Below are positions 21,105 to 32,032 of a DNA stretch of 64,000 bases, in pieces. A model generated the notes under the pieces. It did not search any database. It had not been told where the DNA came from and saw only the letters and a list, made by a program, of their open reading frames with translations. Numbering within the stretch: position 1 is the first letter of the stretch; every line of letters starts with the position of its first letter. Both the position numbers and the translations under genes were made by a program. The stretch is taken from positions 188,001-252,000 of the forward strand of contig CAJNDS010002304.1 of assembly GCA_905221605.1 (NCBI GenBank), read 5' to 3'. This DNA comes from Symbiodinium natans. Lineage: Eukaryota; Sar; Dinophyceae; Suessiales; Symbiodiniaceae.

Positions 21105-22640
21105 ATGTACCTAACGGACTGTGCAAGTAGGAGTGGAAGTGAGTTGCTTGTTTCCAGCTGTTGGCTGAAAAAGTCAAAGTCGCGCTTTGATGCAAAGGTG
21201 TCACCGATGACCATGACCATCTCCTTCAGAGTAGCCTCCTCGGCTCTTGACTCATCGCAGGAACAGAGTGGAACACGGGGCTCACAACCAGGCTTGCTAA
21301 TTCCGCCGTCACCATGCCGATCCATGCTTGCCCCCATCCTACCCGTGGAGTCCTTCTCTTGGGCCGGGCACAACTTCGCCTTTCTCTCGGGATCTCCTCC
21401 CATGAGACTGGCCTGGCAAGAGGCTCACACTGGACATCATGTGTAGTGCTTGGGAGGCGCTGCCACACACGCACGGATGCAGACGACACATAATGATTAA
21501 TACACTTTCGCAGCAAAGATAGAAGTGATGAAGCTGAGACATGCAAATGAGGCTACCATTGTAGACATCATCATGCTGACAGGTCAAGGGGCTGCACTGG
21601 CAATGGACTTCAAAATAGAAATTGTCCCAGTCTTCAGCTTGTCCGAAAAGCACTCTGTGTGCGCTCGGACGAAAAACCTGGGCTGCAAAGGGATCATCTC
21701 CGATCTCGCCCAGGTAAGGCTGGTTGCCAGTGGCCAAGGTGCGGAAAGTCGGGTTTTTCGGAGAACTTGACCCGAACAAGCCTCGCGTGGCATCATGTCT
21801 AGTTGCAGAACAGCTTCTGCGCCATGCTCGGGCCACGTTGACAGGTCGACAGGCGAGTAAGGTTAGATCGAAGACTCCGAGACAGCCTTATACAGGGTTT
21901 AGGGGCCCTCGAAGGTGACACTGCCTTCGGGCTCAGGGCCCGTATCAGCTCGACGCTTGCGTAGGGTAAACCAAGAAGGAGTGAACCCATCCAAAAGGGT
22001 ATGGGCTGAGAACACATGTTTTGGAGGCTGCACTCGATGGTTGCAGTTGCGGAAAACGAGATATCACGTCATTTTGGGGCTCGCGGTTGACAGGGCTGTA
22101 ACGAAACTTGAGGTTGATTAAGAGCTCCAGCATGCACAAAAGTTCAGATCTGGGGAGTGTCTGGTCCATTTTCGAAGAAGTGGACTTGTTGCGTTGGGCT
22201 TGCCTTTCCCGAAGCTCCTGATGCCTGCTGGAGCCGGTTACAGGACAGGGATTGCAAAATCTCGAAATCTGGGATATAACTTGTGCTTACATCTTTGCAA
22301 GACCTGTACAAAGTCGTGCAGACAAGTGTAAATAAATTTCTCTGCTTGCTTTCGTATTTAGACCATCAACGGCGCTTGGGGTTACTCAGTCCACAAGGAA
22401 GTGGGCGGAAACTTGTGCCAACAGACTGTTGCCGCGAGGGTTTGCGCGACTGTGAAGGCAATTGCTGGTTCATCATCGTTGTTGGCTACCATTGCCATAT
22501 TGGAGCAAGAAAAGCTAACTTGACTCAGTATGGTGAAGATCGGTGCAACATCCAAAGCAGCGCAGAGTGGCGCACGTAGGAAGCCGCGGCATGATTGCAG
22601 ATGCGCTTTAGCAGAGTGCCATGTCTGTCTTCGCATTCGA
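21105..22640 (-). CDS. Unassigned multi-exon gene segment
   Basis: Minus-strand exons: 22580-22382 (VAPIFTILSQVSFSCSNMAM, then NNDDEPAIAFTVAQTL), 22130-21950 (LELLINLKFRYSPVNREPQ), 21836-21530 (NPTFRTLATGNQPYLGEIGD, then VLFGQAEDWDNFYFEVH) and 21330-21105 (LKEMVMVIGDTFASKRDFDF). These read as one protein in order. No domain recognised. A T/G-rich low-complexity tract at 21018-21070 follows. Confidence 0.5.
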
Positions 22641-23159
22641 GAAGGCTCTCTTCAACATTGGAAACATACATACTCATACACAAGCTCACTCATCCACCTC
22701 CTATCTCTACTAGCACTTCTTCCCGCGCCAAACTACAAGAATTCCCCTGGCATTCGGCATAGCATGCCCCTAGTAAGCGCGGTTGTTCGTGTTTGCTCTT
22801 TGTTTGTTTTTGTTGTGCTTGCAGCCGCAGCGAATTCTTGGCCTTAGTGATGATAAGCGATGAGATTTCCGCTTGCGAACTTCAGTCGGTGCAGAACCGC
22901 CAACAGCCACAGCTAACATCTTTCATCATCTTTCTCTCAACCTGGCCGAGGTACGCCCCCTCTGAAAAGTGGTTCTTCAGAGAGTTCGGTAGAAGCACGG
23001 GTCGAGACTCCTGTCGCTCTCATGTGACAGTTGTGACTACTGCATCATGTCAATATGCCACGGTTCAGACTTCGGAAATCCTCTTCATGCCACGTCCACA
23101 CAACTTCTGGCATTGGGGGGCCCTCATCATCTGGCGCTTCCTCCTTCCGCGCCTCAGGA

Positions 23160-25480
23160 TGTCAAAGTTGCGCCTTCCCTACATCGCGCAGCAGATACGC
23201 ACCGAACTCACTCCAGGCTCCGATGTCAGGCGAGGAGCTGCTTGAAATCTTGCCACGACAGAGCCCGCATTCCTGCGAATCACAGGCATCTGACCTCAAT
23301 GCTCTGCACAGCGTGGAGCTCACAGGGCTTTGACGTCTGATTCCTGGTCTGTTTGTGGCACTTTGTGGTTTGTGTCTGTTCCCAAGACCTGGAGAGTGCT
23401 CAGGATGCGACCGCCGCAGCCACAAGAAAACGGCCGCGATCCCTCGTTTGCCGGCAGCTGCAGAGGTGTTCCGCATGGGACCACTTGATTCTGTCTATGA
23501 CACTATGACTGTTTATTGCTGTTTGGCTACAGTCGCGGATATTGTCCTGGGGTGTCAGCTCTTCGAGGGTCAGTAGGTGATGTCATCGAACTTGCCGCTG
23601 GTACTCACATTCTTCATTTGCTACTCGTCATGCGTCGGCTTCTTTGGAGCCGAGCCACGGGTTGCATCCCTCAGCCTCTCTTCCCTCCAACTTCACTCCG
23701 CACTCCTGGGGACCCTAAACCCTAAACCCTCTTCCCTCTCTTTTTTCCGCCTTTTTCTCCCAGCACTGACAGCACCATGTGCTCCCCGGCATCTGCGTCG
23801 TCGCCTTGCCGCCGCTTCTCCTTTAAGGTCTCGAGCACGAGGCCCCAATGCGCCTCAGCATATCCCTCGGAGCAGACATCTTGAGTTTGGGGTTTAGGGG
23901 TTTAGGGTTTAGGGTAAGTTGCAATCGATGCCAATGATTCTCGTGCAGGAACTCGGGTGTTCTCTTGCTCTCACAGGCAGCTTGTTCTTCCCGTGGCTTG
24001 CCTCCTACATCCTGTTAATCCCTGCCGCTTCGTCGGATTTTGCCGAGGTCGAGGCCTGCACGAGAGTTCCCACGTCCTTCAATCCCTGGAGGCAACCCTG
24101 GACGATGAGGACGAAGGCCATGGCGTGGGACCTTCAGGGGGGCTCCAGCTGATTTAGTCCGGCACAGCTGGCACGAGGAGTGAAGACGTGTGTAGTGTAG
24201 CGGCAGGCTTCACCTCACCACCTCTCTGCCCCTCCAATTGTCAAGACGTTGGGGTGCCTCACCATAGCATGGACGCCCGGGTCGCGTGCAAGGTGATTCA
24301 CCAGTTTGGCAAAAGCCTCAGCTGCAAAAGCTGACGCTTTATTCATCATGCCACGCGTGCATGAACGCGTGCAGCCAAATCCTGGACATGTTTCGGTCGG
24401 TTGTTTTGGGCTTGTGTCCAGCTGAACCCCCAAAAGGCCAAGAAATAGCCCAGGACCCCTACAAAAAGACTCCCTGCCGCCAAGGCTGCCAAGCGCGCCT
24501 GGCACGCAAGTGGGTCCTCGATGGCAGCGCCCAGATCGGCAGCGCGGCCCTGACTTGGGATCTTTGCTTTAGACTCGCGCCCGATTCCACAGAAACCGCG
24601 TCAAGCCAAATTAGCGGATCGAAGCGAATCTCATGGCTCGCGTGTTGACGAGTCTCCGTGTCCATAGCTTACTAGGAGGATTCAACACTCACATTGGTAT
24701 ACGTGGGCGAGGATTACAAGCAGCATGGCCCAGTTCTATTTTGAAAGGTCGCTTTGCTGTACTGTAAGGGCTTACTGCAGGTCTACTGAATAGCAAGTGC
24801 GTCCAGAGTTGTCGATACACGGGATACAGCTGTTCCGGGCATGTCAGCATGACACGGAGTTTGGCTTCAATTCTTTCGTTGGCTTTGGGGACGAGGCCCG
24901 GGCAAGTTTGCCCACCATAGGTTCCTTCGCCTAGCCGTATATCCGGACGGTTCCCCACCCACGAATTGTGCCTGTCGCATAACCGTACATGTCAGTTCAA
25001 AGGGAATGCTCCGGCCATGACGGCCATGACGGGCAGTTTACCCCTAGCTGACTCGAAACCCCCCAGTTTTACATTCTCAGATGCCTCCGCCCTAAAGTGT
25101 CCTGAGGTTCCCCTGAAACCCGGCACGAACCCAAGCGTGTGATGTTGCCACGAGGTTACAAGCGCATAGCTGTAACGCGAGGGCCCGTGACTTCGCTGCC
25201 TCCTCCAAGCGGAAGTCATGACTCAGGGGCCACAGAAGACCATCTGGCACCTCTCAACTAAAGCTAGCCCTATCGAAGAGAACAGAGAACATGTCCTCTC
25301 CAAGGGCACGGCCACAGTGCGAGCGACAGCTTAACTACCCGTTGGATCTGAAGGATGGCTTTTCTCGAGCCTTGTTGAACTCCTTCGCAGGTCCAAGATC
25401 AAAGCCGCTTGGCATGCCTTGCTGCAAAACGAAAGCCATCCAACTCCCTCTGCTCATCCCAATCATCCCTAACAGCGAAC
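23160..25480 (-). CDS. Unassigned exons, possibly alpha-helical repeat protein
   Basis: Minus-strand exons: 25480-25310 (SWMAFVLQQGMPSGFDLGPA), 25219-24992 (TLGFVPGFRGTSGHFRAEAS), 24958-24700 (ANERIEAKLRVMLTCPEQLY), 24665-24480 (HEIRFDPLIWLDAVSVESGA), 24350-24215 (AFAAEAFAKLVNHLARDPGV), 24130-23940 (AMAFVLIVQGCLQGLKDVGT), 23880-23770 (AEAHWGLVLETLKEKRRQGD) and 23320-23162 (WSEFGAYLLRDVGKAQL). The 24.3-23.8 kb exons are rich in Ala/Leu helices of the kind seen in armadillo/HEAT proteins; this is inference only. The 23880-23770 exon is bracketed by CCCTAAA on its left and TTTAGGG on its right. Confidence 0.45.
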
Positions 25481-25789
25481 CACTACGACGCGACCTGTGG
25501 ATCCCTGTCAAGGTCCTTGCCGTATAAGAGGTTCTAACTTAGAAAAACACCCTTTGACATCGTGTGAGTTGAACAACCCTCATCTCTGTTGAGAGTTTGG
25601 AGGTTTAGGGTTTAGGGTTTGGGGTTTCGGGTTAGAGTTTAGAGCCTTTTCTGCAGACGAGCTGGGAGCCGCCAGGCTGCCAAAAGCTAAGGCAGATAGC
25701 AGCTCCAGTGTACTGTGAGGCCTCCCAGAAACTCACAGGTGTGTCACGGAATCTTTAGGGTTTAGGGTTCAGGGTTCAGGGTTCAGAGT

Positions 25790-26045
25790 TTACTCGGCGC
25801 TATCTCTGAGTCTGAGCAACTGAGCGCGACTGCACTGTGAACCAGCACCATCCCCCAGCAGTATTGGAACTACTGGGCGGCATCCCAATTCAACAGGGTT
25901 TAGGGTTTGGGGTTTAGGAGTCTTTCGGGAGAAGCTCCTGCCTGGGCTCGGCGGCCGTTTCGCGCTGGCCTTCATGACGCGCCAGAACGGCTGGATCGAG
26001 AAGTCGGCCCAGGATGCTCTCGCAGGCCTGACATGCACTTCAAGA
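25790..26045 (+). CDS. Two short exon-like segments, strand uncertain
   Basis: Two segments are each bounded by TTTAGGG blocks. The first (25791-25892) reads [13 protein letters not shown] and then IPQQYWNYWAA on the + strand, but with a 1-bp-type shift. The second (25918-26045) reads FREKLLPGLGGRFALAFMTR and NGWIEKSAQDALAGL on the + strand. Plus-strand splice-like ends are present: TTTAG before GAGTCTTTCGG, and AAGAGAG before GTTTAGGG. The minus strand is also open, so direction is not settled. The first segment recurs intact at 44019-44116. All other exons in the window are on the minus strand. Confidence 0.3.
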
Positions 26046-26046
26046 G

Positions 26047-26143
26047 AGGTTTAGGGTTTAGGGTTTAGGGTTTAGGGTTTAGGGTTTAGGGTTTAGGGTT
26101 TAGGGTTTAGGGTTTAGGGTTTAGGGTTTAGGGTTTAGGGTTT
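26047..26143. repeat. Interstitial telomere-type array (TTTAGGG)n
   Basis: About 14 consecutive TTTAGGG units, among the longest near-perfect arrays in the window. It starts right after the exon-like segment ending at 26045. A facing (CCCTAAA)n array of eight units is at 26336-26390, and another of about seven at 26608-26656. Confidence 0.95.
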
Positions 26144-26159
26144 CGGTGATGACTCATGA

Positions 26160-26765
26160 ACAACGTCTTCGAAGAAGCCGCCTCTCAGGCCGCACATGAA
26201 AGTTAAAGCGGGCTCCAAGTAACTGCCAAGGCGCTTGACCATGCAGCTCCAGGACACTAGTTCGTGCCACGCCATACTCGCCGTCGCGCCTTCCATGCCA
26301 ACTGTTCCCCACAGCCCTGGGATACTTCGGATGCCTAAACCCTAAACCCTAAACCCTAAACCCTAAACCCTAAACCCTAAACCCTAAACAGCGACTCATC
26401 CTGCAGCTCATCTGAGGCCTCGTCTTATACTGTACACCCTTAACAAGGGTCCCCAAACCCAAGGGTACAACCTCAGGGGTCCAACCAACTAAGGGGTGTA
26501 AGGAGGGAGCCTTAGAAGGGGCCCTTAGTCATTTTCCGCTATAGAACCCCTATCTATACCTTACATCGTCCCTATATACCTAAGTAGCCCCGGAATAACC
26601 CCCTGGATAACCCCTAAACCCTAAACCCTAAACCCTAAACCCTAAACCCTAAACCCTTTGCTCCCTTGACACACGGAAGACGCCGCCTAACCAGCAGGCG
26701 GTCGCTCTCGGGACCCTCGAAGCGGAAGACTGGGCCGACCAACATCTGCAGGGCCACGGCCTGAG
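26160..26765 (-). CDS. Two unassigned exons between telomere-type arrays
   Basis: 26765-26657 reads VALQMLVGPVFRFEGPESDR and then LVRRRLPCVKGA. 26335-26150 reads GTVGMEGATASMAWHELVSW, then SYLEPALTFMCGLRGG. Both are minus strand. The second is bounded by TTTAGGG on its left and CCCTAAA on its right. They may be 5' exons of a gene continuing leftward. No domain recognised. Confidence 0.4.
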
Positions 26766-26771
26766 AAACCC

Positions 26772-26930
26772 GAAATTCTATAGTCAGATAATGTGATTTA
26801 ATCTACTATCATGCGTGATAATATGACTTAGCATACTATAATGTGCGATACTGTGGTTTAATATACCTATAATGTGTGATGATGATTGAATATGCTATGA
26901 TGTGTCATCATATGTGACAAACGGAGACAT
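26772..26930. repeat. Degenerate tandem repeat, about 35-bp unit
   Basis: Four to five diverged units built around ATAATGTGTGAT ... TTTAATATACTAT. It is AT-rich with no coding potential, and is followed at 26985-27200 by a TAC/ACT-rich low-complexity tract. Confidence 0.6.
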
Positions 26931-27299
26931 ATGGTTCAGGCTGCGATGAAACATGTTGGGAAACTTCTTAGGTAGCATCATTGCCACTGCTCCGACTAAA
27001 TTTCAAGTGTTGCTACTGCTGCCACTCACTCCCCACTCCAGATCCTCTACTCCGACTGCTACTACTACAACTACCCCTACCAACTAACTACTTCCTACAA
27101 GCTAGAAACTACTAACTACCTACCATTTGCTACTAGCTATTGCTCATTACCACTACTACTTACCAGGACTTACCACTACCATCACCACCACTGCCGCTTG
27201 CACCACCACTCTTACGACTATTTCTTATAAGATGAAGCTATTCATCGCTAATGGGGTTGATGATCCCACAGTCGGAGCACATTACTATAACACCTTCTT

Positions 27300-30200
27300 T
27301 CGTGGTGAACGGTTGCCGGGTTGCGACGTAGCGCAGGGCGGCCTCTGACTCCACACGGCGCACGCCACTGCGCCGGGCATCCACCAGAGCGCCTCCGATG
27401 TAGGCACCCGCGGCCAGCACGGCGCGGGAGCAAATCCTGGACACTCTGGTACTCCCCTGGGAAGGAGCAGGCCCAGTTCTATAATCCTTTTTTCTAACCC
27501 GAAAATACAACCATCGCAAATTGACAACCCTTCCCATGATCACAGCCGAGCATCTCCAGGGTGTTCAGCACCCGATGGCTGTACAGATTACCTGAAATTC
27601 AAAGGCATCAAGGACCCCGTGCTGGTTTGGATGCACTTCTGCTGACTGGGCGCAATCCACGTGAGAACTTTGCACGTGCTCCAGAAGTGTCTTGCGACGC
27701 TGCAGCGCCCACAGAATCTTGTCCACGCCTCTGGCTGCTTGCGCTGGGGATGTTCAGACTCCATGTATTATGCGTATTGCATGGTAACTTTTGCGATGCC
27801 TACATGCTCAACCACAGCCATGACCCCGGGAGTGCAGGCCCTGAGAGCGCTTGCTTGTCCATCTAGGCTTAGTTCTCCTGCAACCGCAACTGGCAACCAC
27901 ACCTAATGTAGCCACCTCAGCCGAACGATTGCGAGAGGGATTGAGAACCCATGTCTGTGCCCTCCTGTCCCATTTGAGGCCATGGATCCTGCATCTAAAG
28001 CACTCTGTGAAAGATCGCAAGACTACTGATCAAGTGCACTCCACAACCCGAAAGGATGCAAGCTTTCGAGCCACGACATGTGATGCCTCCACCCGTGTCT
28101 TTTCGAACTTTGTGACAGCAAATGAAAGGACAGAACTCTACCAGTCATCTTTCCGTCAAGTGGCCCATACGCTCAATGGAAGCCAGCCGCTGCTGCACGC
28201 GCGGATCCAGGCCGCCTGATAGTAATGTCATGATGCGACGATGCCATCATGTAATAATACAAAAAATGAGATCATGTGAGAATGTAAACTGCAAGAATGT
28301 AATACTGGCATTCTGTAAGAATGCAACACGCTAGTACTGTAACACTGACATTCATTTACTTCGAACATCCCCACCCTGCAGGCTAGGAAGTTGCGAGCTC
28401 ACTCTGGGCTTGGGCACTCCAGGGATTCTCGGGGGAGACCGTAGACTCCAAAGATTCTCTGGGACACTCTTGAACCTGGGGGACTCCAGAGGTTTTAGAA
28501 GTTCTCCGGGGATACTCTGGGGTGGGATACGGGTGATGGGCGAGTAGACCGGGCGAGGAGAAGAGTATAGTTTCAAATCTAACAACTCCACGACGAGGGT
28601 GAGGAAAAATAGAATACTGTAAGACATTCATATTGCAAGGTTGTAATGATGTGATACTGTAATGCGGTACCGCGGTGAGCATGTATACATGTATACTGTC
28701 ATGATGCAATCATGTAATGACCATGTAATCGCGCAACGAATCATGTAAGGACGTGCTACTTGTGATGTTACCGCTTTGGCCACGACGTGGTCCTCTGTCC
28801 CTGTGCCCTGACCCGTTTATTGAATATGAAGCTGCCTCCCCCACCCTTGAACCCACCGCCCCGTGTACCTACATCATCATCGGAGGCGAAAAGCGGGTTC
28901 CGAGGCTCCAGAGACACTTCTTCCTGCGGTGTTGCTGACGCACAGTGGCTGAATTCCCAGCTGAACCTTCGAATGTCAGGAATCCTACAGTAGTTCCCCC
29001 CCAGCTAAGCGCGTACAACGCTGGCAGGACCTCTTCGATGGACTGGCCGTTTGCCAGCAGGTCGAGCTTGACGTGGCGCTGTCCACGAGCTTCCGCTTCC
29101 AGCGGTGTGTAGCCGTAGCTGATGGCCTGAGGCATTACTGCAGGACCAGGCATGCTGCTCTGCAGAAACAAGCCTCAAACAAACGTTCGACGGCAGCTGA
29201 GATTAAGATTATTTAAAACTGGGGCCCGAGCATACTGATCGTATCTACCTGGCTCGCCCAGGTAGTGCCCGCCAAAGACTGGCTTGGCTGGATCAGATGT
29301 GTCGAGCTCATCTGGGTAGTCCATGACCTCATGCTGCCATTCTGACACATGGAATGGCAATCACGTTGTACCAAAGAACAGAAACAGCCGGGGCGTGGCA
29401 GTGTTAGAAGTTAGTAGACTCATCATCAAACTAAGACGAAGGTCAGAGGAGTGCCCATCCTCTGCTGCGATAAAGTTATGTCGCAGGCCCAGGGTGTGCC
29501 CCACTTCATGCACCACCGTCTCCAGCAAATATTTCAGGACGTCCGGATCGTCTGCATCCAGCAGCAGTTGCTGGCAGCAGCTGCTCTGCGGCGACGTCAG
29601 GAGGGATTCCGAGAAGTCAGAGGCTACTTTCACGTGAGGCTTCAGACCCAGCACTACGCTCGCCATCAAGATCTCCCCACTTCGATAGTCGAAGGCACTT
29701 GGGCCATAGCCAAGCAAGCCCTTGGTGGAGGGATTGGTCATGAAGATGGAGATATGTCGACCATCACCTGGCTGGTACTCCTCTGGGTAGTCACTGTCAT
29801 CCGGCCCCACGCACTGAAGCACCGGTCGGCCCACCACCGACTCAAATGCCGCATTCCACGCGTGGACGCCCTTCTTGATGGTCTCATGATACCTTAGGGC
29901 ACCCGAGGCTGCATGCCGCGCGACATGCTCAAAGCAAGAAAGACGATCATACATCGATTAGATGACGTAGCTGGCGAACAAAAAGGCTCAGAGCTGGCCT
30001 CTACAGTTTGGGCACAGCCTGGTTACAGTTTGGGAACAGCCCGGTCGATGACGTACTGGAGGTATTGATGTCTCTCGAGGTTCCACTTGGAGATGACGTG
30101 TTGAACGGTTGTTGCCTGCCGCGGTCCGCCTACCAGAATGGAATTGGTGAAGTAGCCCACTCGCGGATCCGACGGTCGGGGCACCATTGGGACGTCTGGC

Positions 30201-30530
30201 AGCGCCGAGAAGGCGACCTGCAAAGCCGCCGCATGCTCTCCGCATGTCCCCGAAGCAAGCCCATACATTCGCGCCTCTGTCATGCACTCAAGGACCTCTA
30301 GGCATTACTTATAGCTGCAATGCTGCCCGGGGTGCTGTGTAGTACACGGTGAGCGAACCTTTGGCGGACTTGACCGGCATCTTGGAAGGCTGCTGAGTCG
30401 AGCATCTCACCAAGAAGTTGGAGGCGTAGCCCTTCATCTCCAGGATCTGCGTGTGCTCCATGTCTCCCTTGAAGTACTCGGAGAAGCGCTTGATCCAGTC
30501 CGTCAAGTCTAGTAGGAACTCCTGCATGAC
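27300..30530 (-). CDS. Zinc metalloprotease of the metzincin type (DUF5117/DUF4953-like)
   Basis: Minus-strand exons in order: about 30530-30310 ([18 protein letters not shown]); 30275-30025 ([15 protein letters not shown], then [19 protein letters not shown]); about 29900-29470 ([20 protein letters not shown], then the zinc site [13 protein letters not shown], His codons at 29510-29478); about 29345-29215 with the Met-turn VMDYPDELD and GRYDQYA; 29130-28985 ([20 protein letters not shown]); and 27475-27300 ([20 protein letters not shown]). HExxHxxGxxH plus a downstream Met-turn is the metzincin signature. The PRxxDxRVGYF, YHExIKKG and VMDYP blocks match bacterial-type DUF5117/DUF4953 proteases. 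It probably hydrolyses peptides, secreted or at the surface; no signal peptide was found. Exons between 28.9 and 27.5 kb are missing from this model. Confidence 0.8.
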
Positions 30531-30611
30531 TTGCTAGGTCGATGCTCACACTTTTCTCTCTTCAGCGCACACAGACAAACACAAAACACAAAAACACAAG
30601 ACACAAAACAG

Positions 30612-30647
30612 ACACAGACACAGACACAGACACAGACACAGACACAG

Positions 30648-30681
<34 letters not shown>

Positions 30682-31061
30682 ACAGACACACAGACACACA
30701 CACACACACACACAGAGACACAGAGACACAGAGACACAGAGACACAGAGACACAGAGACACAGAGACACAGAGACACAGAGACACAGAGACACAGAGACA
30801 CAGAGACACAGAGACACAGAGACACAGAGACACAGAGACACATAGACACAGAGACACAGAGACACAGAGACACAGAGACACAGAGACACAGAGACACAGA
30901 GACACAGAGACACAGAGACACAGAGACACAGAGACACAGAGACACAGAGACACAGAGACACAGAGACACAGAGACCCAGAGACACAGAGACACAGAGACA
31001 CAGAGACACAGAGACACAGAGACACAGAGACACAGAGACACAGAGACACAGAGACACACAG

Positions 31062-31121
<60 letters not shown>
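30612..31121. repeat. Intronic microsatellite, (GAGACACA)n and (CA)n
   Basis: A 510-bp tract. ACAGAC hexamers and CA dinucleotides flank about 300 bp of the octamer GAGACACA, with single changes at about 30841 and 30976. It lies between minus-strand exons at 31245 and 30530. Open frames through it are low-complexity Cys/Val/Ser or Thr/Asp/His strings and are not genes. Confidence 0.95.
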
Positions 31122-31125
<4 letters not shown>

Positions 31126-31158
31126 ACTTACTTACACTTACACTGGCACTGGCACTCA

Positions 31159-31860
31159 TCAGCTTCTCCTCCATCCCATTCTGCGCAACAGGCTCCAGCT
31201 TGGCGATGTGGCCAGGTCGCATCCCGCCAGTGCCGTTGAAGTACATGGTGCCTTACCCAGTTGCCCTGGGCCCTGATCCCCTGACAGTCCTAAAGTTGCC
31301 GAACACCACCCTAGGCCCTCTGATGCCCGCCTTCCAGATCCTTGTCGCTGAGCCTGTCTTGCGCCTGCATCAAAGCTTGCAGCTTCCTTTGCCCCTCCTG
31401 TTCCATGTCTCACATCGGGCGCCTCGACAAGCAGCACATCCCGCCCGCTGGGCGCGATGCTGAAGCAGAGGCCCATGTTCTTGGGATGCTGGTCGAACCT
31501 TGCGCGGGGCTTCTCGTAGCCAATGATATCGAAAAAAGTTGAAAAAAGCGGAGTCCATGCTGCGAACATGACTCCCTTACTCGGACCCACGTGCATGCCA
31601 TGATGACTCCAGAAGGTCTAGGCCTAGTTTCCAGTGATCTCTAGTGCAAAGTGAGAGGCATTTCAGGGTAGGAGCCCTCCACGCCGTCCAAGGTCAAGAT
31701 GGGGATGAAGAGGCGATGCAGCTCGTCCACATGCGCTTGCAAACACAGGCGTTCACAGCCTGCGCGCACATGGCAAGCGAAACAGCAGTTGCTTCTCGAA
31801 GTGCAGCCTTCAAAGTAGCAGTTACATTGCAATGACTTCTCCGAGGTTGGGGGGAGAGTT
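31159..31860 (-). CDS. Exons probably 5' to the metalloprotease
   Basis: Minus-strand exons: about 31740-31645 (AHVDELHRLFIPILTLDGVE), 31530-31395 (PKNMGLCFSIAPSGRDVLLV), 31390-31325 (LMQAQDRLSDKDLEGG) and 31252-31160 (MYFNGTGGMRPGHIAKLEPV). The GLCFSIAP-RDVLLVE block has the spacing of the DUF5118/5117 N-terminal region (a beta strand, then GRxxLLV), which would fit the protease gene. This is inference. The AAA gene stops at 32033, so these exons belong to the next gene downstream. Confidence 0.4.
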
Positions 31861-32032
31861 CTGCAAGAGTGCCTTTCCAAGATCTTCGCCCACCGCGCTC
31901 TTCATTCAGCAAATAGAGCTTGTGGAAGCTTTTCACATCCTCAGAAGAGGCACACGCCCGGCATCTACACTCCCCCGACCCAGCCTCAGGATGCGAAACA
32001 GGTCTCAGTATGACAATATCATTCAATATGAA

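Noticed and set aside
26047-26143. A true telomere or chromosome end
   Set aside because: The array is short (about 14 units) and exon-like sequence continues on both sides. Dozens of similar arrays occur through the window.
30612-31121. CRISPR array
   Set aside because: There are no spacers. It is a plain tandem microsatellite in eukaryotic DNA.
30509-31276. Open frames of about 200 residues on both strands
   Set aside because: They come from the GAGACACA/CA microsatellite between two protease-region exons.
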